Notes under the pieces: model-generated
What the model was told of the DNA's origin: nothing
Seen by the model: the letters and a program-made list of their open reading frames with translations, nothing else
Databases searched by the model: none
Translations under genes and position numbers: made by a program
Shown here: one piece after another, positions 1 through 8,224 of the stretch
How the letters are laid out: every line of letters begins with the position of its first letter
Position numbering within the stretch: the stretch's first letter is position 1
Source of the DNA: Bradyrhizobium algeriense
Lineage (GTDB): Bacteria; Pseudomonadota; Alphaproteobacteria; Rhizobiales; Xanthobacteraceae
Length of the DNA: 64,000 nucleotides
Assembly: GCF_003062295.1 (NCBI RefSeq)
Contig: NZ_PYCN01000029.1
Coordinates: 1 to 64,000, forward strand
Direction: 5' to 3'

Positions 1-153
1 ACTCGTAGAACAGTTGACCTTGGTCACTCTTCAGACGGCCCATCATGGATCGACCTCGCCGAGATTCGCGTCAACACAACGGAATCACGGTTCGCGGCCT
101 GCCTCAACCGACTTTTGCAACAAAATCTGCCAAAGGCGGAAGTCGCTCCATGA
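1..153 (+). CDS. Open frame entering from the left edge, unidentified
   Basis: The first forward frame is open from base 1 to a TGA at 151-153 (50 codons), with a plausible amino-acid mix (SWIDLAEIRVNT is readable). It could be the 3' end of a gene that starts outside the window. The SWIDLAEI stretch loosely recalls the C-terminal part of IS630-type transposases, but that is a weak resemblance. No function is assigned. Confidence 0.2.
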   Translation, partial: TRRTVDLGHSSDGPSWIDLAEIRVNTTESRFAACLNRLLQQNLPKAEVAP

Positions 154-158
154 CGCCA

Positions 159-404
159 TCAACTAAGCTTATTTGGCCCCAACGCGAAAAGGCGGAGGCT
201 CTCTCGATCAGCCAATATGCGGATTGACTGTTCGATGCGCGCAGGCTCAAGGCGAAACTCGTTTCTGCGGCGAAAGACAAAGCCCGTCATCCATATCACA
301 GCGAAAGGCCAGTTGATGCGACGCCAGTCGCGTACCAGGGGCCAGAACGAAGAGCAGATGATCGAGCCAAACAGGATATGTGGCCGCATTTCAGCTTGCC
401 GCAC
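159..404 (-). CDS. Small hypothetical protein downstream of the FGE gene
   Basis: This 81-codon frame begins at a GTG that overlaps the last codons of the sulfatase-modifying enzyme gene (shared bases 391-404). That arrangement would allow translational coupling. The product has one hydrophobic stretch (residues 30-47, with WPFAVIWMTGFVF) followed by a basic and then a mixed tail. I do not recognise it. It could equally be an open frame in the 3' flank of the operon, since no independent ribosome-binding site is seen. Confidence 0.25.
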   Translation of the reverse strand: MRQAEMRPHILFGSIICSSFWPLVRDWRRINWPFAVIWMTGFVFRRRNEFRLEPARIEQSIRILADRESLRLFALGPNKLS

Positions 405-1335
405 TGCCCCGAACGATGCAGCGAAAGCCCAGATGGGAAATTGAGGTGTCGACGGGTTGTGCCATGCGCGCGGCCGGCCGGTAGCGCCGGCAGTAGTTCG
501 GTGCGCAGAGATGTGAACCTCCCTTCGTAACCTTGCGCGGGATTTTCAGATCCGGCAGGCCAGGATCGAAGCTACCCTCGCGGGATGCGCCGCGCGGGTT
601 GGAGGCGGTACAGCAGGGGCTGTCGATGCTCGCATGGTCCTGGTACCAATCGGCGGTCCATTGCCAGACGTTGCCCGCCATATCGTACAGGCCGTAACCG
701 TTCGGCGGGAAAGAGCCGACTGGAGCCGTGTATTCGAAGCCATCATCGCGCGTATTGCGGTAGGGAAATTCGCCCTGCCAGATGTTCGCCATGTGTTTGC
801 CGCCAGGCATCAGTTCGTCGCCCCAGACGAATTCCGCATTCTCGAACCCGCCCCGCGCAGCGAACTCCCATTCCGCCTCGGTGGGCAGTTCCTTGCCTGC
901 CCACCTGGCGTAGGCTGCGACGTCCTCGTAGGCGACGTGGACGACCGGATGGTCCATGAGCTTGGCGATCGACCTCGCCGGCCCGCGCGGACGGCGCCAG
1001 TTTGCTCCCGGCACATAGACCCACCAGTTGTAATGATTGCGCATATCGACCGGCCCGGCCGGCTTCTTGAACATGGTCGAGGACGGCGCGAGCATCTCGG
1101 GTCTCGCGCCGGGATAGTCGTTCGGGTTGGCCGGCCGCTCGGCCTGCGTCACATACCCTGTTGCGGCGACGAAGCGCTCGAAGTCGCGATTGGTCACGGT
1201 CGACACGTCCATCCAGAAGCCGCCGACGCACACGCGGTGCGCCGGCGCTTCTTCCGCATAGTGGCTGTCCGATCCCATCAGGAAGGTCCCACCTGGGATC
1301 CAGACCATGCCGGGCAGTGAAGAGGAATGAGGCAA
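391..1335 (-). CDS. Formylglycine-generating enzyme (sulfatase modifying factor)
   Basis: SUMF1-family protein of about 314 residues. Aerobic FGEs convert the active-site Cys of sulfatases to formylglycine in the cytoplasm before export. The family hallmarks are present: an N-terminal WIPGGTFLMGS strand, ELPTEAEWEFAARGG, a GLYDMAGNVWQW block, and a C-terminal GGSHLCAPNYCRRYRPAAR block. The last holds the paired cysteines (about C277 and C282) that mark true copper-dependent FGEs rather than EgtB or PvdO relatives. The chosen start is TTG at 1335, 5 bases after the arylsulfatase stop with GGAAAG upstream; ATG at 1308 is the alternative. Longer in-frame extensions run into the arylsulfatase gene and are not believable. 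The neighbour just upstream is its obvious substrate. Confidence 0.85.
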   Translation of the reverse strand: MPHSSSLPGMVWIPGGTFLMGSDSHYAEEAPAHRVCVGGFWMDVSTVTNRDFERFVAATGYVTQAERPANPNDYPGARPEMLAPSSTMFKKPAGPVDMRNHYNWWVYVPGANWRRPRGPARSIAKLMDHPVVHVAYEDVAAYARWAGKELPTEAEWEFAARGGFENAEFVWGDELMPGGKHMANIWQGEFPYRNTRDDGFEYTAPVGSFPPNGYGLYDMAGNVWQWTADWYQDHASIDSPCCTASNPRGASREGSFDPGLPDLKIPRKVTKGGSHLCAPNYCRRYRPAARMAQPVDTSISHLGFRCIVRGSAAS

Positions 1336-1340
1336 CGCCG

Positions 1341-2951
1341 CTACTTTCCAGCGCCCCGCGCTCCCTGCTCCAGTGCCGCCAGCGCCTTGTCCACGCCAAA
1401 GTTCGAGGGAGGCGCGCTCGGCGGGTACTCCTTGAACGACTCCAGGAATTGGCCGACGATCGTAGTCGCGGGGAGGAACGTCCACATCTTCTGCCCCCAC
1501 CACTTGCCGTACAGCATCGATTGCGACTGGTAGCGCTCCCACGGATCCTGTCGCAGATTGGTGACAAGCGGCGCGTTCGTGCTTGCCTCATGGCCGTTGA
1601 AGAGATTGCCTTCGACCGTCTTGAAGCTGACTTTCCAGTCGTTATAGCGCAGGGCGTTGAGTTCGCCGCTGTCGGTGAAATAGAAGACCTCGCGGCGGGG
1701 CGACGTGGCGACCTCACCCTTGAGATAAGGCACGAAGTTGTACCCATCGAGGTGATTCTTGAAGGTCTTATCGCCGACCTTCATGCCCTTCAGCAGCGTC
1801 TCCTTTACGTCCGGCGCACCGGCAGCAGCGAGAAGGGTCGGCATCCAATCCTCGTGCGCCATAATCTCGTTGACTACGGTGTCCGGCTTGATGACGCCGG
1901 GCCAGCGCACAAGGAGCGGCACGCGGAATCCGCCCTCGAAGGTCGTGCCTTTCTCACCTCTGAACGGATGGTTGCCACCGTCGGGCCAGGTGAATATCTC
2001 TGCCCCATTGTCGCTGGTAAAGACTACGATGGTGTTGTTGGCGATGTTCAGCTCGTCGAGCTTCTTGAGCAGTTCGCCGACCTCCCAGTCGAGCTCCATC
2101 ATGCCGTCGGCGAAAAGGCCATAACCGCTCTTTCCGTTCCATTTGTCCGAAAGATGCGTCCACACGTGCATGCGTGTGCTGTTGTGCCAGAGGAAGAATG
2201 GCTTGCCGCTTTTCACCGAGCGATCCATGAAGTCGAGCGAGCGGCGCACCAACTCGGGTTCGATGTTTTCCATGCTGACCTTGGCTGCGGGGTCCATCCC
2301 GGGATGCGGCGGCAGCGGACCACCGTCCGCGATCGTCTGCTTGCCGACCTGGCCCCAGCGCGGATCAGTGGTGGGATCGTCCTTGTCCGTCGCCTTGCTC
2401 TCAACGATGTTGCGCGGCCCGAATTTCGCTCGGAATGCCGGGTCCTTCGGGTAGTCGTTCTCGTATGGCTCCTCCATGGCGTTAAGGTGGTAAAGGATCC
2501 CGTAGAACTCGTCGAAGCCGTGCACCGTCGGCAGGAATTCGTTGCGATCGCCGAGATGATTCTTCCCGATTTGCCCTGTCGCATAGCCCAAGGGTTTCAG
2601 TAGCTCAGCGATCGTCGGATCCTTGTCCTGGAGGCCCTGCTTGGAGGCCGGCAGGCCGACCTTCAGCAGTCCCGTGCGGAACGGCGTCTGGCCAGTGATG
2701 AAAGCGGCGCGGCCTGCCGTGCACGATTGTTGCGCGTAGTAGTCGGTGAAGAGCGCACCTTGTTTGGCGATGCGATCGATGTTGGGTGTCCTGCCGCCCA
2801 TCATTCCGCGGTGGTAGGCGCTCACGTTCCAGGTGCCCAGATCATCCGTCATGATGACGAGAATATTTGGCTTCTCGGACTGTGCATGGGCGGCGCCTGC
2901 CGATACCGCCAAGGCGGCGCCAGCAAGCAGTGATGAGACGTATCGTTTCAT
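1341..2951 (-). CDS. Exported arylsulfatase (type I, formylglycine)
   Basis: Arylsulfatase of 536 residues that hydrolyses sulfate esters, probably in the periplasm. A clear signal peptide ends at about residue 23 (AGAAHA). Then come the metal-binding NILVIMTDDLG motif and QQSCTAGR, in which C77 is the Cys of the C-x-A/P-x-R formylglycine signature. A TSDNGAE block carries the second metal-site Asp and Asn. Length fits the family. Its start has a near-perfect AGGAGG six bases upstream. It is the first gene of a two-gene unit with the FGE that would activate it, which suggests scavenging of sulfur or of sulfated polymers. The true substrate cannot be read from sequence. Confidence 0.92.
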   Translation of the reverse strand: MKRYVSSLLAGAALAVSAGAAHAQSEKPNILVIMTDDLGTWNVSAYHRGMMGGRTPNIDRIAKQGALFTDYYAQQSCTAGRAAFITGQTPFRTGLLKVGLPASKQGLQDKDPTIAELLKPLGYATGQIGKNHLGDRNEFLPTVHGFDEFYGILYHLNAMEEPYENDYPKDPAFRAKFGPRNIVESKATDKDDPTTDPRWGQVGKQTIADGGPLPPHPGMDPAAKVSMENIEPELVRRSLDFMDRSVKSGKPFFLWHNSTRMHVWTHLSDKWNGKSGYGLFADGMMELDWEVGELLKKLDELNIANNTIVVFTSDNGAEIFTWPDGGNHPFRGEKGTTFEGGFRVPLLVRWPGVIKPDTVVNEIMAHEDWMPTLLAAAGAPDVKETLLKGMKVGDKTFKNHLDGYNFVPYLKGEVATSPRREVFYFTDSGELNALRYNDWKVSFKTVEGNLFNGHEASTNAPLVTNLRQDPWERYQSQSMLYGKWWGQKMWTFLPATTIVGQFLESFKEYPPSAPPSNFGVDKALAALEQGARGAGK

Positions 2952-4039
2952 GATGCCCTCCTAAAATCGTTGCAAAAATCGTTACCGAATCCAGAAATCG
3001 TCTGTTGGCGCTAGATTCATGAGCAGAATGCGTGATGCAACTCGTCGATGCGGGTTTGAGACGCTCATCATTGGCTACCCCCCGAAAACCGAATTGATCT
3101 GAATTGGCTGAAAACCGAATCCTTCTCTCCTAGTCGGCGTACGTTGCCCACATCTGCAATTCTGGGGCAGTTTCCGTCTTGGTCTGCCTCAAGACCGTTC
3201 GCGGACGAGCGGCGCTTTGACCAGTTCGTGTTCGTCGTTATGTTTGCTGTGCAAATGCCGGAGCTGTGACGATGAAGGCAGGGAGATCAGTAATCTTGCG
3301 AATATCCATTGCAATATACTCCCAACACGCACGAGCACTCTACTTCAGATCGCATCCCGGTGTCGAGTGTAGATCCAAATCAATGAGACCAAATGACGTT
3401 GGAGCGGCGCAAACGGGGTAGCTTCAATATTCTTTCATTGCGGCGCAAGCAAGCTAACGACTGAATCGCGTTGCAGATCCGAGGGCGTTGAGCCTCGCAA
3501 ATCCGCCGCTTCTAGGGGACCGTCCCGCTCTTTTTACACGCGGCTGCTAATTTGTTACCGCTCTCACAGCAACGGACCTGCTAGGTTGCTGCAGACATAC
3601 CCCGTTCTTCTCTGAACACGGCTCGTGGTTTCAGCCGACGGCGTCATCATGAGAACGAGAAGGTACCAGAGATTGCAGAGCATCGTTTGAGCAGCATCTG
3701 CCGAACATTAGGACTTCGTCTGGTCAACGGTGCTGTCATATTTCTACGCGGTCGAATTAGCAGCGAGCCCACGTGACTTCGATGCGCTAAAATCAACTAG
3801 CACGCCGGGACATGATGCATGGCGGAGAGAGACAGCGCCGGCTTCAACGTCCGGGTTGGGTCAATCGCGTCACTTTGGCCATCGGGCGACTTCTTCCGGT
3901 CCTCCCCTGAAAACGGACATCGTCAGGGCCGGTCGCGATGTCTCAAAAGTGCCACAAGCGGCAGTCGTCCAGTCGGAAATGGAGAAGACCAATCGTACCA
4001 AATGAGCCGTGGCTGCCGCACGCTCGCCACTGAACAAAC
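2952..4039. other. Long region with no convincing gene
   Basis: About 1.1 kb upstream of the arylsulfatase gene. It should contain that gene's promoter. Codon-like periodicity is poor, and the frames that stay open (for example 3730-4005) look like chance or repeat-derived frames. The only structure I see is a possible degenerate dispersed repeat near 3845-3985, listed separately, and short A+T-richer stretches. This looks like an old insertion or decay zone. Confidence 0.6.
3845..3985 (+). repeat. Possible degenerate Bradyrhizobium-type dispersed repeat
   Basis: Read in the forward frame, the segment gives LGQSRHFGHRATSSGPPLKTDI. From memory this matches a family of short spurious proteins (GQSRHF, LPPKADI-like) that arise from an interspersed repeat common in Bradyrhizobium genomes. 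The match is by recollection and the copy is diverged, so the boundaries are approximate. Confidence 0.35.
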
Positions 4040-4195
4040 TCATCGCCACCGGTTCACGATCCATAACGCGCCCCACGATCCCAGCAGCGTGACGACCATC
4101 ATGCCGGCGAGCGCGACAGACGCCACGGGACCTCCCGTGGCCGCCAGCGACCCAGATACATCCATAAACAGGCTGAGTATCATTACCACAACCAT
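4040..4195 (-). CDS. Possible 51-residue membrane protein (or gene remnant)
   Basis: Short frame from ATG at 4195 to TGA at 4040. The product is strongly hydrophobic, with two candidate transmembrane stretches (MVVVMILSLFMDVSG and ASVALAGMMVVTLLGSWGAL), a WIVNRWR end and good third-position GC. Directly upstream in a different frame lies a coding-looking segment (GDTSGKPLLTYRRDGP) that would join it after a one-base shift near 4198. It may therefore be the 3' half of a frameshifted longer gene. There is no convincing ribosome-binding site and the family is not recognised. Confidence 0.3.
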   Translation of the reverse strand: MVVVMILSLFMDVSGSLAATGGPVASVALAGMMVVTLLGSWGALWIVNRWR

Positions 4196-4285
4196 GCCGC
4201 CGGGCCGTCACGGCGGTACGTCAAGAGCGGCTTGCCGCTCGTATCACCTTTGATGTGGCGACGGGACGGAGCTGCCCCGCAAGGA

Positions 4286-4999
4286 TCACTCGGCCGAGTT
4301 CACGCGGATTTCGGATTGGACGAGCCTGCATCCCTTAGCTTCGGCGCAGCGGTCCATCGGAACAACAAGCATCTCCCTCAACCTGCGTTGCTTCTCTCCT
4401 TGGGAAAAAGGGGGCGCTAACTGGTCGGCTCTTCTCCGAATCTCACTTTCCAAAGCGGCTCGCTGGTCAGGAGTAAGAGCCTTCCCAGCCGTCATTAAAA
4501 GGAAGCCAACAAGGTCATGCCGCCGTAAGTCCAAATCCAGAATGATGAGCCCGAAAGGACCATCGGGGATGCTCACCCGCTTGAAAATGCAATCATAGCT
4601 GTTCTGGCAAAGCGAATATTGCTTCAAGTTCACATACCGCATGCTGCATTCCGGAGGCGTTTCCAAACGAACGACGCAGACCGCCAGATCCGGCGGAGCA
4701 TTTTTGTTGGGGATGGGAATGGCCGTCTGACCGCGCCCCCCGCCAAGGCCTGGAATGCCGTCCCAGGGTTCTCCGTTGGCCTTCGTGTGGTCGGCCGCCA
4801 CGGTGATGCTGATGGGTTTCCCTTCACCGGCTAGGCAGTAGGCGGGAAACACCAAAATAAACAAAATGGCCCACAAGGACCGTCGGCTTATGCGCGAATG
4901 CCAACTAGCGACTCGGTAAGAGCGCCTGAACAAGCACAACTGGTGTATTTGCATATTGCGCATCCAACAGATTTTTCCTGACGCGGGCTCCCGGTTCAT
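4286..4999 (-). CDS. Exported hypothetical protein
   Basis: 237 residues, starting at ATG 4999 with AAGGGA seven bases upstream. The N-terminus is long and basic, followed by a hydrophobic core (LWAILFILVFPAYCLA, about 41-56) that looks like a signal peptide with cleavage before GEGKP. The mature part contains several cysteines, a DCIFKRVSIPDGPFGLIILD segment and a C-terminal amphipathic region with an Arg/Glu-rich helix. The middle could be a C2-like beta fold, but this is only an impression. It is isolated, with no operon partner on its strand. I do not recognise the family. Confidence 0.6.
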   Translation of the reverse strand: MNREPASGKICWMRNMQIHQLCLFRRSYRVASWHSRISRRSLWAILFILVFPAYCLAGEGKPISITVAADHTKANGEPWDGIPGLGGGRGQTAIPIPNKNAPPDLAVCVVRLETPPECSMRYVNLKQYSLCQNSYDCIFKRVSIPDGPFGLIILDLDLRRHDLVGFLLMTAGKALTPDQRAALESEIRRRADQLAPPFSQGEKQRRLREMLVVPMDRCAEAKGCRLVQSEIRVNSAE

Positions 5000-5330
5000 T
5001 GATGATCCCTTTGCGAGATCAACATATTCTCGCGTACGGATGCGTCAACGCCCAAGCGACAAGCTCTATGGCAGAGCGCCTAAGAGAGGTACTTGTGAAT
5101 TAAGCGGATTTTGATTCCGCCATTCGGACGTGCGATCGGTGCTGCCCCAGCCAGGGCTGAAATCGTTGAGTTCGCTATGTAAACCGCTTTGTTTAGGCCC
5201 CAATTTGGTGGGCGTTTTGGAAGCGTTGCAACGAGGACGTAATTGTGACGTTGTTTGGGTCAGCAATTGACTTGGACGTCGATAGCCAACCCATCGTTTC
5301 CAGGTCCTGCGGTTCACGAATAGAGGATGC
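5000..5330. other. Intergenic region, nothing recognised
   Basis: 331 bases between the start of the exported hypothetical gene and the zinc-ribbon pseudogene. It presumably holds the promoter of the former. Frames in this stretch are short and their codon use is poor. No repeat, hairpin or operator stands out. Confidence 0.6.
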
Positions 5331-5651
5331 GATGAAACTCGCCGACCGTTACCAAGCGCTGGGCGTGCCACATCCGAGCGCTGACACGATGTGCCAAGAC
5401 CAACGTGAGGGACCGGCTGGCTTCCAATTTCCAAAGACAACATGGAAGAGCCTTGGAGGTCTCTTTGGCTGGAAGCTGAGGCAAAGGAAAAATCCGACAG
5501 GTGGCACTTCGTGAAATGCCCTACATGCCACGGCACAGCCGAGTCCAAGCGGGACTGGGACGAATACGAAGTGATCGGAACGATCCCCGGAGAAGTGGCA
5601 TATCGCCCGCTTTCCGAGAGTGAGTGTCCGCAAGCGCTGAGTTCGCGATAA
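5331..5651 (+). pseudogene. Frameshifted small zinc-ribbon protein gene
   Basis: Two adjoining frames together give one small conserved protein. From ATG 5331 the first frame reads MKLADRYQALGVPHPSADTM. From about 5434 the +1-shifted frame reads NMEEPWRSLWLEAEAKEKSD and then HFVKCPTCHG. I recall intact Bradyrhizobium relatives with MCxGxCEGTG in the first half and CPxCNGTG in the second. Here the first knuckle reads MCQDQREG, so one Cys has become Arg, and the reading frame is lost between about 5400 and 5435. Lost frame plus lost ligand argues for decay rather than programmed frameshifting. Confidence 0.5.
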
Positions 5652-5659
5652 GGCTTGGC

Positions 5660-6490
5660 TCAGGCTCGTGTGGCCCGAGCGAACTGCAGCGGGGTGAGCC
5701 CGTAACTTCGCTTGAAGTGATGCGTCAGCGAGCTCTGATCGTAGAACCCCGCGGCGACCGCGGCATCGCCAATCGGCGATCCCGTCGCGAGATAGCGCCG
5801 GGCGGCGTCGAGCCGCAGTTGCAGGACATAGGCATGCGGTGTCATGCCGATCGTGCGCTTGAACAGCCTGATGACCTGAAATTGCGTGAGATCGAGCGTG
5901 TCGCTCAGGTCCGCCAGGGAAATCGGCATCGCCAATCGCGCTCGGATGTACTCGATCGCCCTTTCGACGCGCACGCGGTCGCGCGGCACGGGCTCGACGC
6001 GCAGCCCGCCGCTGCCGTGACGCCTGAACAGTGCTCCGAAGCTCGTGACCATCAATTCGCGCTGCAGCAGCGGATCATGTTCGCCGTCGAGCGCGCGATG
6101 CAGCGCATGCAGATTGCTGGCCAGTTCGGGATCGGCAATCCAATTGCGGGTGAAGTAGGGAATACGATCGGTGCCGAGTGCGTGCGAGAGATCGTCGAGC
6201 GCGCTCTGTTCGAGGTAAAGCGACCGGTAGCGCCAGTGGCAGCTTGCGCCCATCCATCCCGCATGAGGTTCGGACGGGTTGAAGACCAGCAGTGCCGATG
6301 TATCGGCATTGTCGACGACGCCGCGGCTCTGGATCACGGAGCCGCCGATCTCGGTGATCGCGATCACTAGCTCTTCGTGGCGGTGGGGCGCGAATTGCTG
6401 TGTCTGGAAATCGGCGTGCATCAAGCTCAGACCCGGCGAATCTCGGCCACTCCAGAAGCGGGTCAGGTTCTTCAAATCGCGACGTGCCAT
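5660..6490 (-). CDS. AraC-family transcriptional regulator with cupin-like sensor
   Basis: 276 residues from ATG 6490 (MARRDLKNL); upstream in-frame codons look non-coding. The N-terminal half has an AraC-binding cupin pattern (APHRHEELVIAITEIGG, then FNPSEPHAGW). The C-terminal 100 residues form the double helix-turn-helix, with ISLADLSDTLDLTQFQVIRL in helix-turn-helix one and the classic FYDQSSLTHHFKRSYGLTP in the second. Regulators of this shape sense small ligands or control exporters of the RhtB type. No exporter is adjacent on either side, so the target is unknown. Confidence 0.85.
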   Translation of the reverse strand: MARRDLKNLTRFWSGRDSPGLSLMHADFQTQQFAPHRHEELVIAITEIGGSVIQSRGVVDNADTSALLVFNPSEPHAGWMGASCHWRYRSLYLEQSALDDLSHALGTDRIPYFTRNWIADPELASNLHALHRALDGEHDPLLQRELMVTSFGALFRRHGSGGLRVEPVPRDRVRVERAIEYIRARLAMPISLADLSDTLDLTQFQVIRLFKRTIGMTPHAYVLQLRLDAARRYLATGSPIGDAAVAAGFYDQSSLTHHFKRSYGLTPLQFARATRA

Positions 6491-6573
6491 CCCGGTCCTC
6501 GTGAGTTTCGCATCTCCCGTTGCTCGTTTTGCTGCCAGCGCGCGCTGATCATTCTTCGCGGACGCCGCTTGCG

Positions 6574-7200
6574 CTAGCGACTCTTCCTTCGCACCCCCAG
6601 CGTCGGCCTGCGTGCGAGCCCCTGCAACACCGCATCGATCAGCTGCTCTTTGAACTTGCGGTCGAACCGCCGCTTTCCCAGCAAGAGGCGGAACCAGACC
6701 GCGCCGGAAATCAGATCGCTGGCGAAATCGGGTTCCTCCAGGATTGCGATTTCGTTTCGTGCCGCTGCGCGCGCGAAGATCGAGCCGATGATTGCACGCC
6801 GCGGCACCACGTAGGTTTCCCGCAGCTGATCGGCCAATTCGGTCACAGTCTGCGCTTCCGCAATCAGGCCAGAGAGGATGTTGCCGGTCGGCGTATCGCA
6901 ATAGAGCCGCGACAGTCGCGTCAAAAGCACTTCGAGATCGCCACCAAGGCTCCCGGTATCATCGGTGACGAGATCGGCCGGCACCAGTTCGCGATAGACC
7001 TCGATGAACAATACAGCCTTGTTGGGCCACCAGCGGTAGATGGTCTGCTTTCCGACTTTGGCTTCCTGGGCGATCTGTTCGATCGATGCATTGGCATAAC
7101 CGACCCGTCCGGCCAGATCGGCGGCCGCTCGCAAGATCGAAGCGTGCGAATGAGCCGATCGGCGCGGATTGTCACCCGGAACGCGGCAGAGCTGGAACAT
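6574..7200 (-). CDS. TetR-family repressor
   Basis: 208 residues. The N-terminal DNA-binding domain is clear at about 16-62 (ILRAAADLAGRVGYANASIE, then VGKQTIYRWWPNKAVLF). The C-terminal ligand domain resembles the TetR_C_11 type. Eight bases upstream of its ATG lies a perfect 13-bp-arm inverted repeat (7209-7237), so autorepression is very likely. The SDR gene lies upstream on the same strand with 68 bases between, making that gene or the TetR gene alone the probable target. Confidence 0.85.
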   Translation of the reverse strand: MFQLCRVPGDNPRRSAHSHASILRAAADLAGRVGYANASIEQIAQEAKVGKQTIYRWWPNKAVLFIEVYRELVPADLVTDDTGSLGGDLEVLLTRLSRLYCDTPTGNILSGLIAEAQTVTELADQLRETYVVPRRAIIGSIFARAAARNEIAILEEPDFASDLISGAVWFRLLLGKRRFDRKFKEQLIDAVLQGLARRPTLGVRRKSR

Positions 7201-7208
7201 GGCCTCAG

Positions 7209-7237
7209 TCTAGACGAGACGAACCGTCTCGTCTAGA
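7209..7237. promoter_or_regulatory. Perfect inverted repeat, probable TetR operator
   Basis: TCTAGACGAGACG (7209-7221), spacer AAC, then CGTCTCGTCTAGA (7225-7237): both 13-base arms are perfect. No T-run follows, so it is not a terminator. It sits immediately before the TetR start codon, where binding would block that gene. Each arm also contains the internal direct repeat GACGAGACG, which would suit a multimeric repressor. Confidence 0.75.
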
Positions 7238-7268
7238 GCGCTGTGCGACGCCGCGGCAGCCGCTCCCG

Positions 7269-8012
7269 CTACACGGTGAACGGACACAGTCCGCCGTCTA
7301 CGAGCAAGTTTTGGCCGGTAATGTAGGACGCGCGCGTGCTGCACAGGAACGCGCATGCGGCGCCGAATTCTTCCGGAAGTCCGCCCCGACCGGCAGGCAC
7401 CATGGCGATGAGCCGGTTTGCAGTCTCACCAAGCTCCTTGATGCGTTCGGTCAGCACAGTTCCCGGCAATAGATTGTTGATCGTCACGTTGTGCTTTGCG
7501 GTCTGGCGAGACACGCCCGCGACGTAGCCTGTCAGCGCCAATCGCGTTGCGGTCGACAGGTCAAGGCCTTCGACAGGCATACGAACCGTCAGCGAGGTGA
7601 TGTTGACGATCCGGCCGAAGCCGCGTCCGATCATGCCATCGACGCAGGACCGGATGAGTTCGACGCTTGCAAGAAAATTGGTCCGAATGGCCGAATCCCA
7701 ATCCGCAGGCGATAGCTCGCGAAAGTGCTTGGCCGGAGGACCGCCGGCGTTTGTCACCAGAATGTCGGGCGTGTCGGCGTTGGCCAGGGCCATCGTCAAG
7801 CCTTCGTGCGTAGCAAGATCGCACGCGATTATGTCTGGCCGATATCCACCTTCCGTCTCGATCCGGCGCGCGGCGCTCTCCAAAGCCGCGCGCCGGCGCG
7901 ACAAAAGCGTGACGCGGACGCCCTCTTGGGCGAGCGCCACGGCACACGCATAGCCGAGCCCTTGTGACGCGCCACAAACCAGCGCCGTGCGGCCGGCAAT
8001 TCCCAAATCCAT
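7269..8012 (-). CDS. SDR-family protein with atypical active site
   Basis: 247 residues with a Rossmann fold of the short-chain dehydrogenase type: the cofactor loop is GASQGLG (about 14-20), NAGG (about 90) replaces the usual NNAG, and the strand before the active site is RIVNITSLTV. The canonical Tyr-x3-Lys is not there: the segment reads LSTATRLALTGYVAG, with Ser and Arg at those places. I know this as a recurrent subgroup annotated as 3-oxoacyl-ACP reductase-like. The start at 8012 has AAGGAG upstream. Catalysis by the standard SDR mechanism is doubtful. Its substrate is unknown. Confidence 0.75.
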   Translation of the reverse strand: MDLGIAGRTALVCGASQGLGYACAVALAQEGVRVTLLSRRRAALESAARRIETEGGYRPDIIACDLATHEGLTMALANADTPDILVTNAGGPPAKHFRELSPADWDSAIRTNFLASVELIRSCVDGMIGRGFGRIVNITSLTVRMPVEGLDLSTATRLALTGYVAGVSRQTAKHNVTINNLLPGTVLTERIKELGETANRLIAMVPAGRGGLPEEFGAACAFLCSTRASYITGQNLLVDGGLCPFTV

Positions 8013-8224
8013 CAGAATCTCCTTCGCTTCACCGCGGGCAGGATCTTCAATGGGCTTGTGGGTGTATTGTCGAAACTTGCGGGGCGCGCGCAGGGTGAAA
8101 GAGTCTCGTCGCGCCGCCCGGTTTCACGATCAATCCGCAAATTTCCACAATAGCGCGCATCGCAAGTTGCGGTAAGTCTGGCCCCGCACGACGCCATAGG
8201 GCGGAACACTTCACGAGGCGCAGA

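Noticed and set aside
1..153. IS630 transposase remnant at the left edge
   Set aside because: Only a loose SWIDLAEI resemblance; too short and without the DDE residues, so kept as an unidentified edge frame.
1161..2603. Long plus-strand open frame (480 codons) opposite the arylsulfatase gene
   Set aside because: It is the antisense shadow of a high-GC coding sequence; its composition is Arg/Val-rich, with no motif, and the minus-strand gene has full family signatures.
3480..3540. Rho-independent terminator (GGGACCGTCCC followed by CTTTTT)
   Set aside because: The stem is only four base pairs and no gene ends near it.
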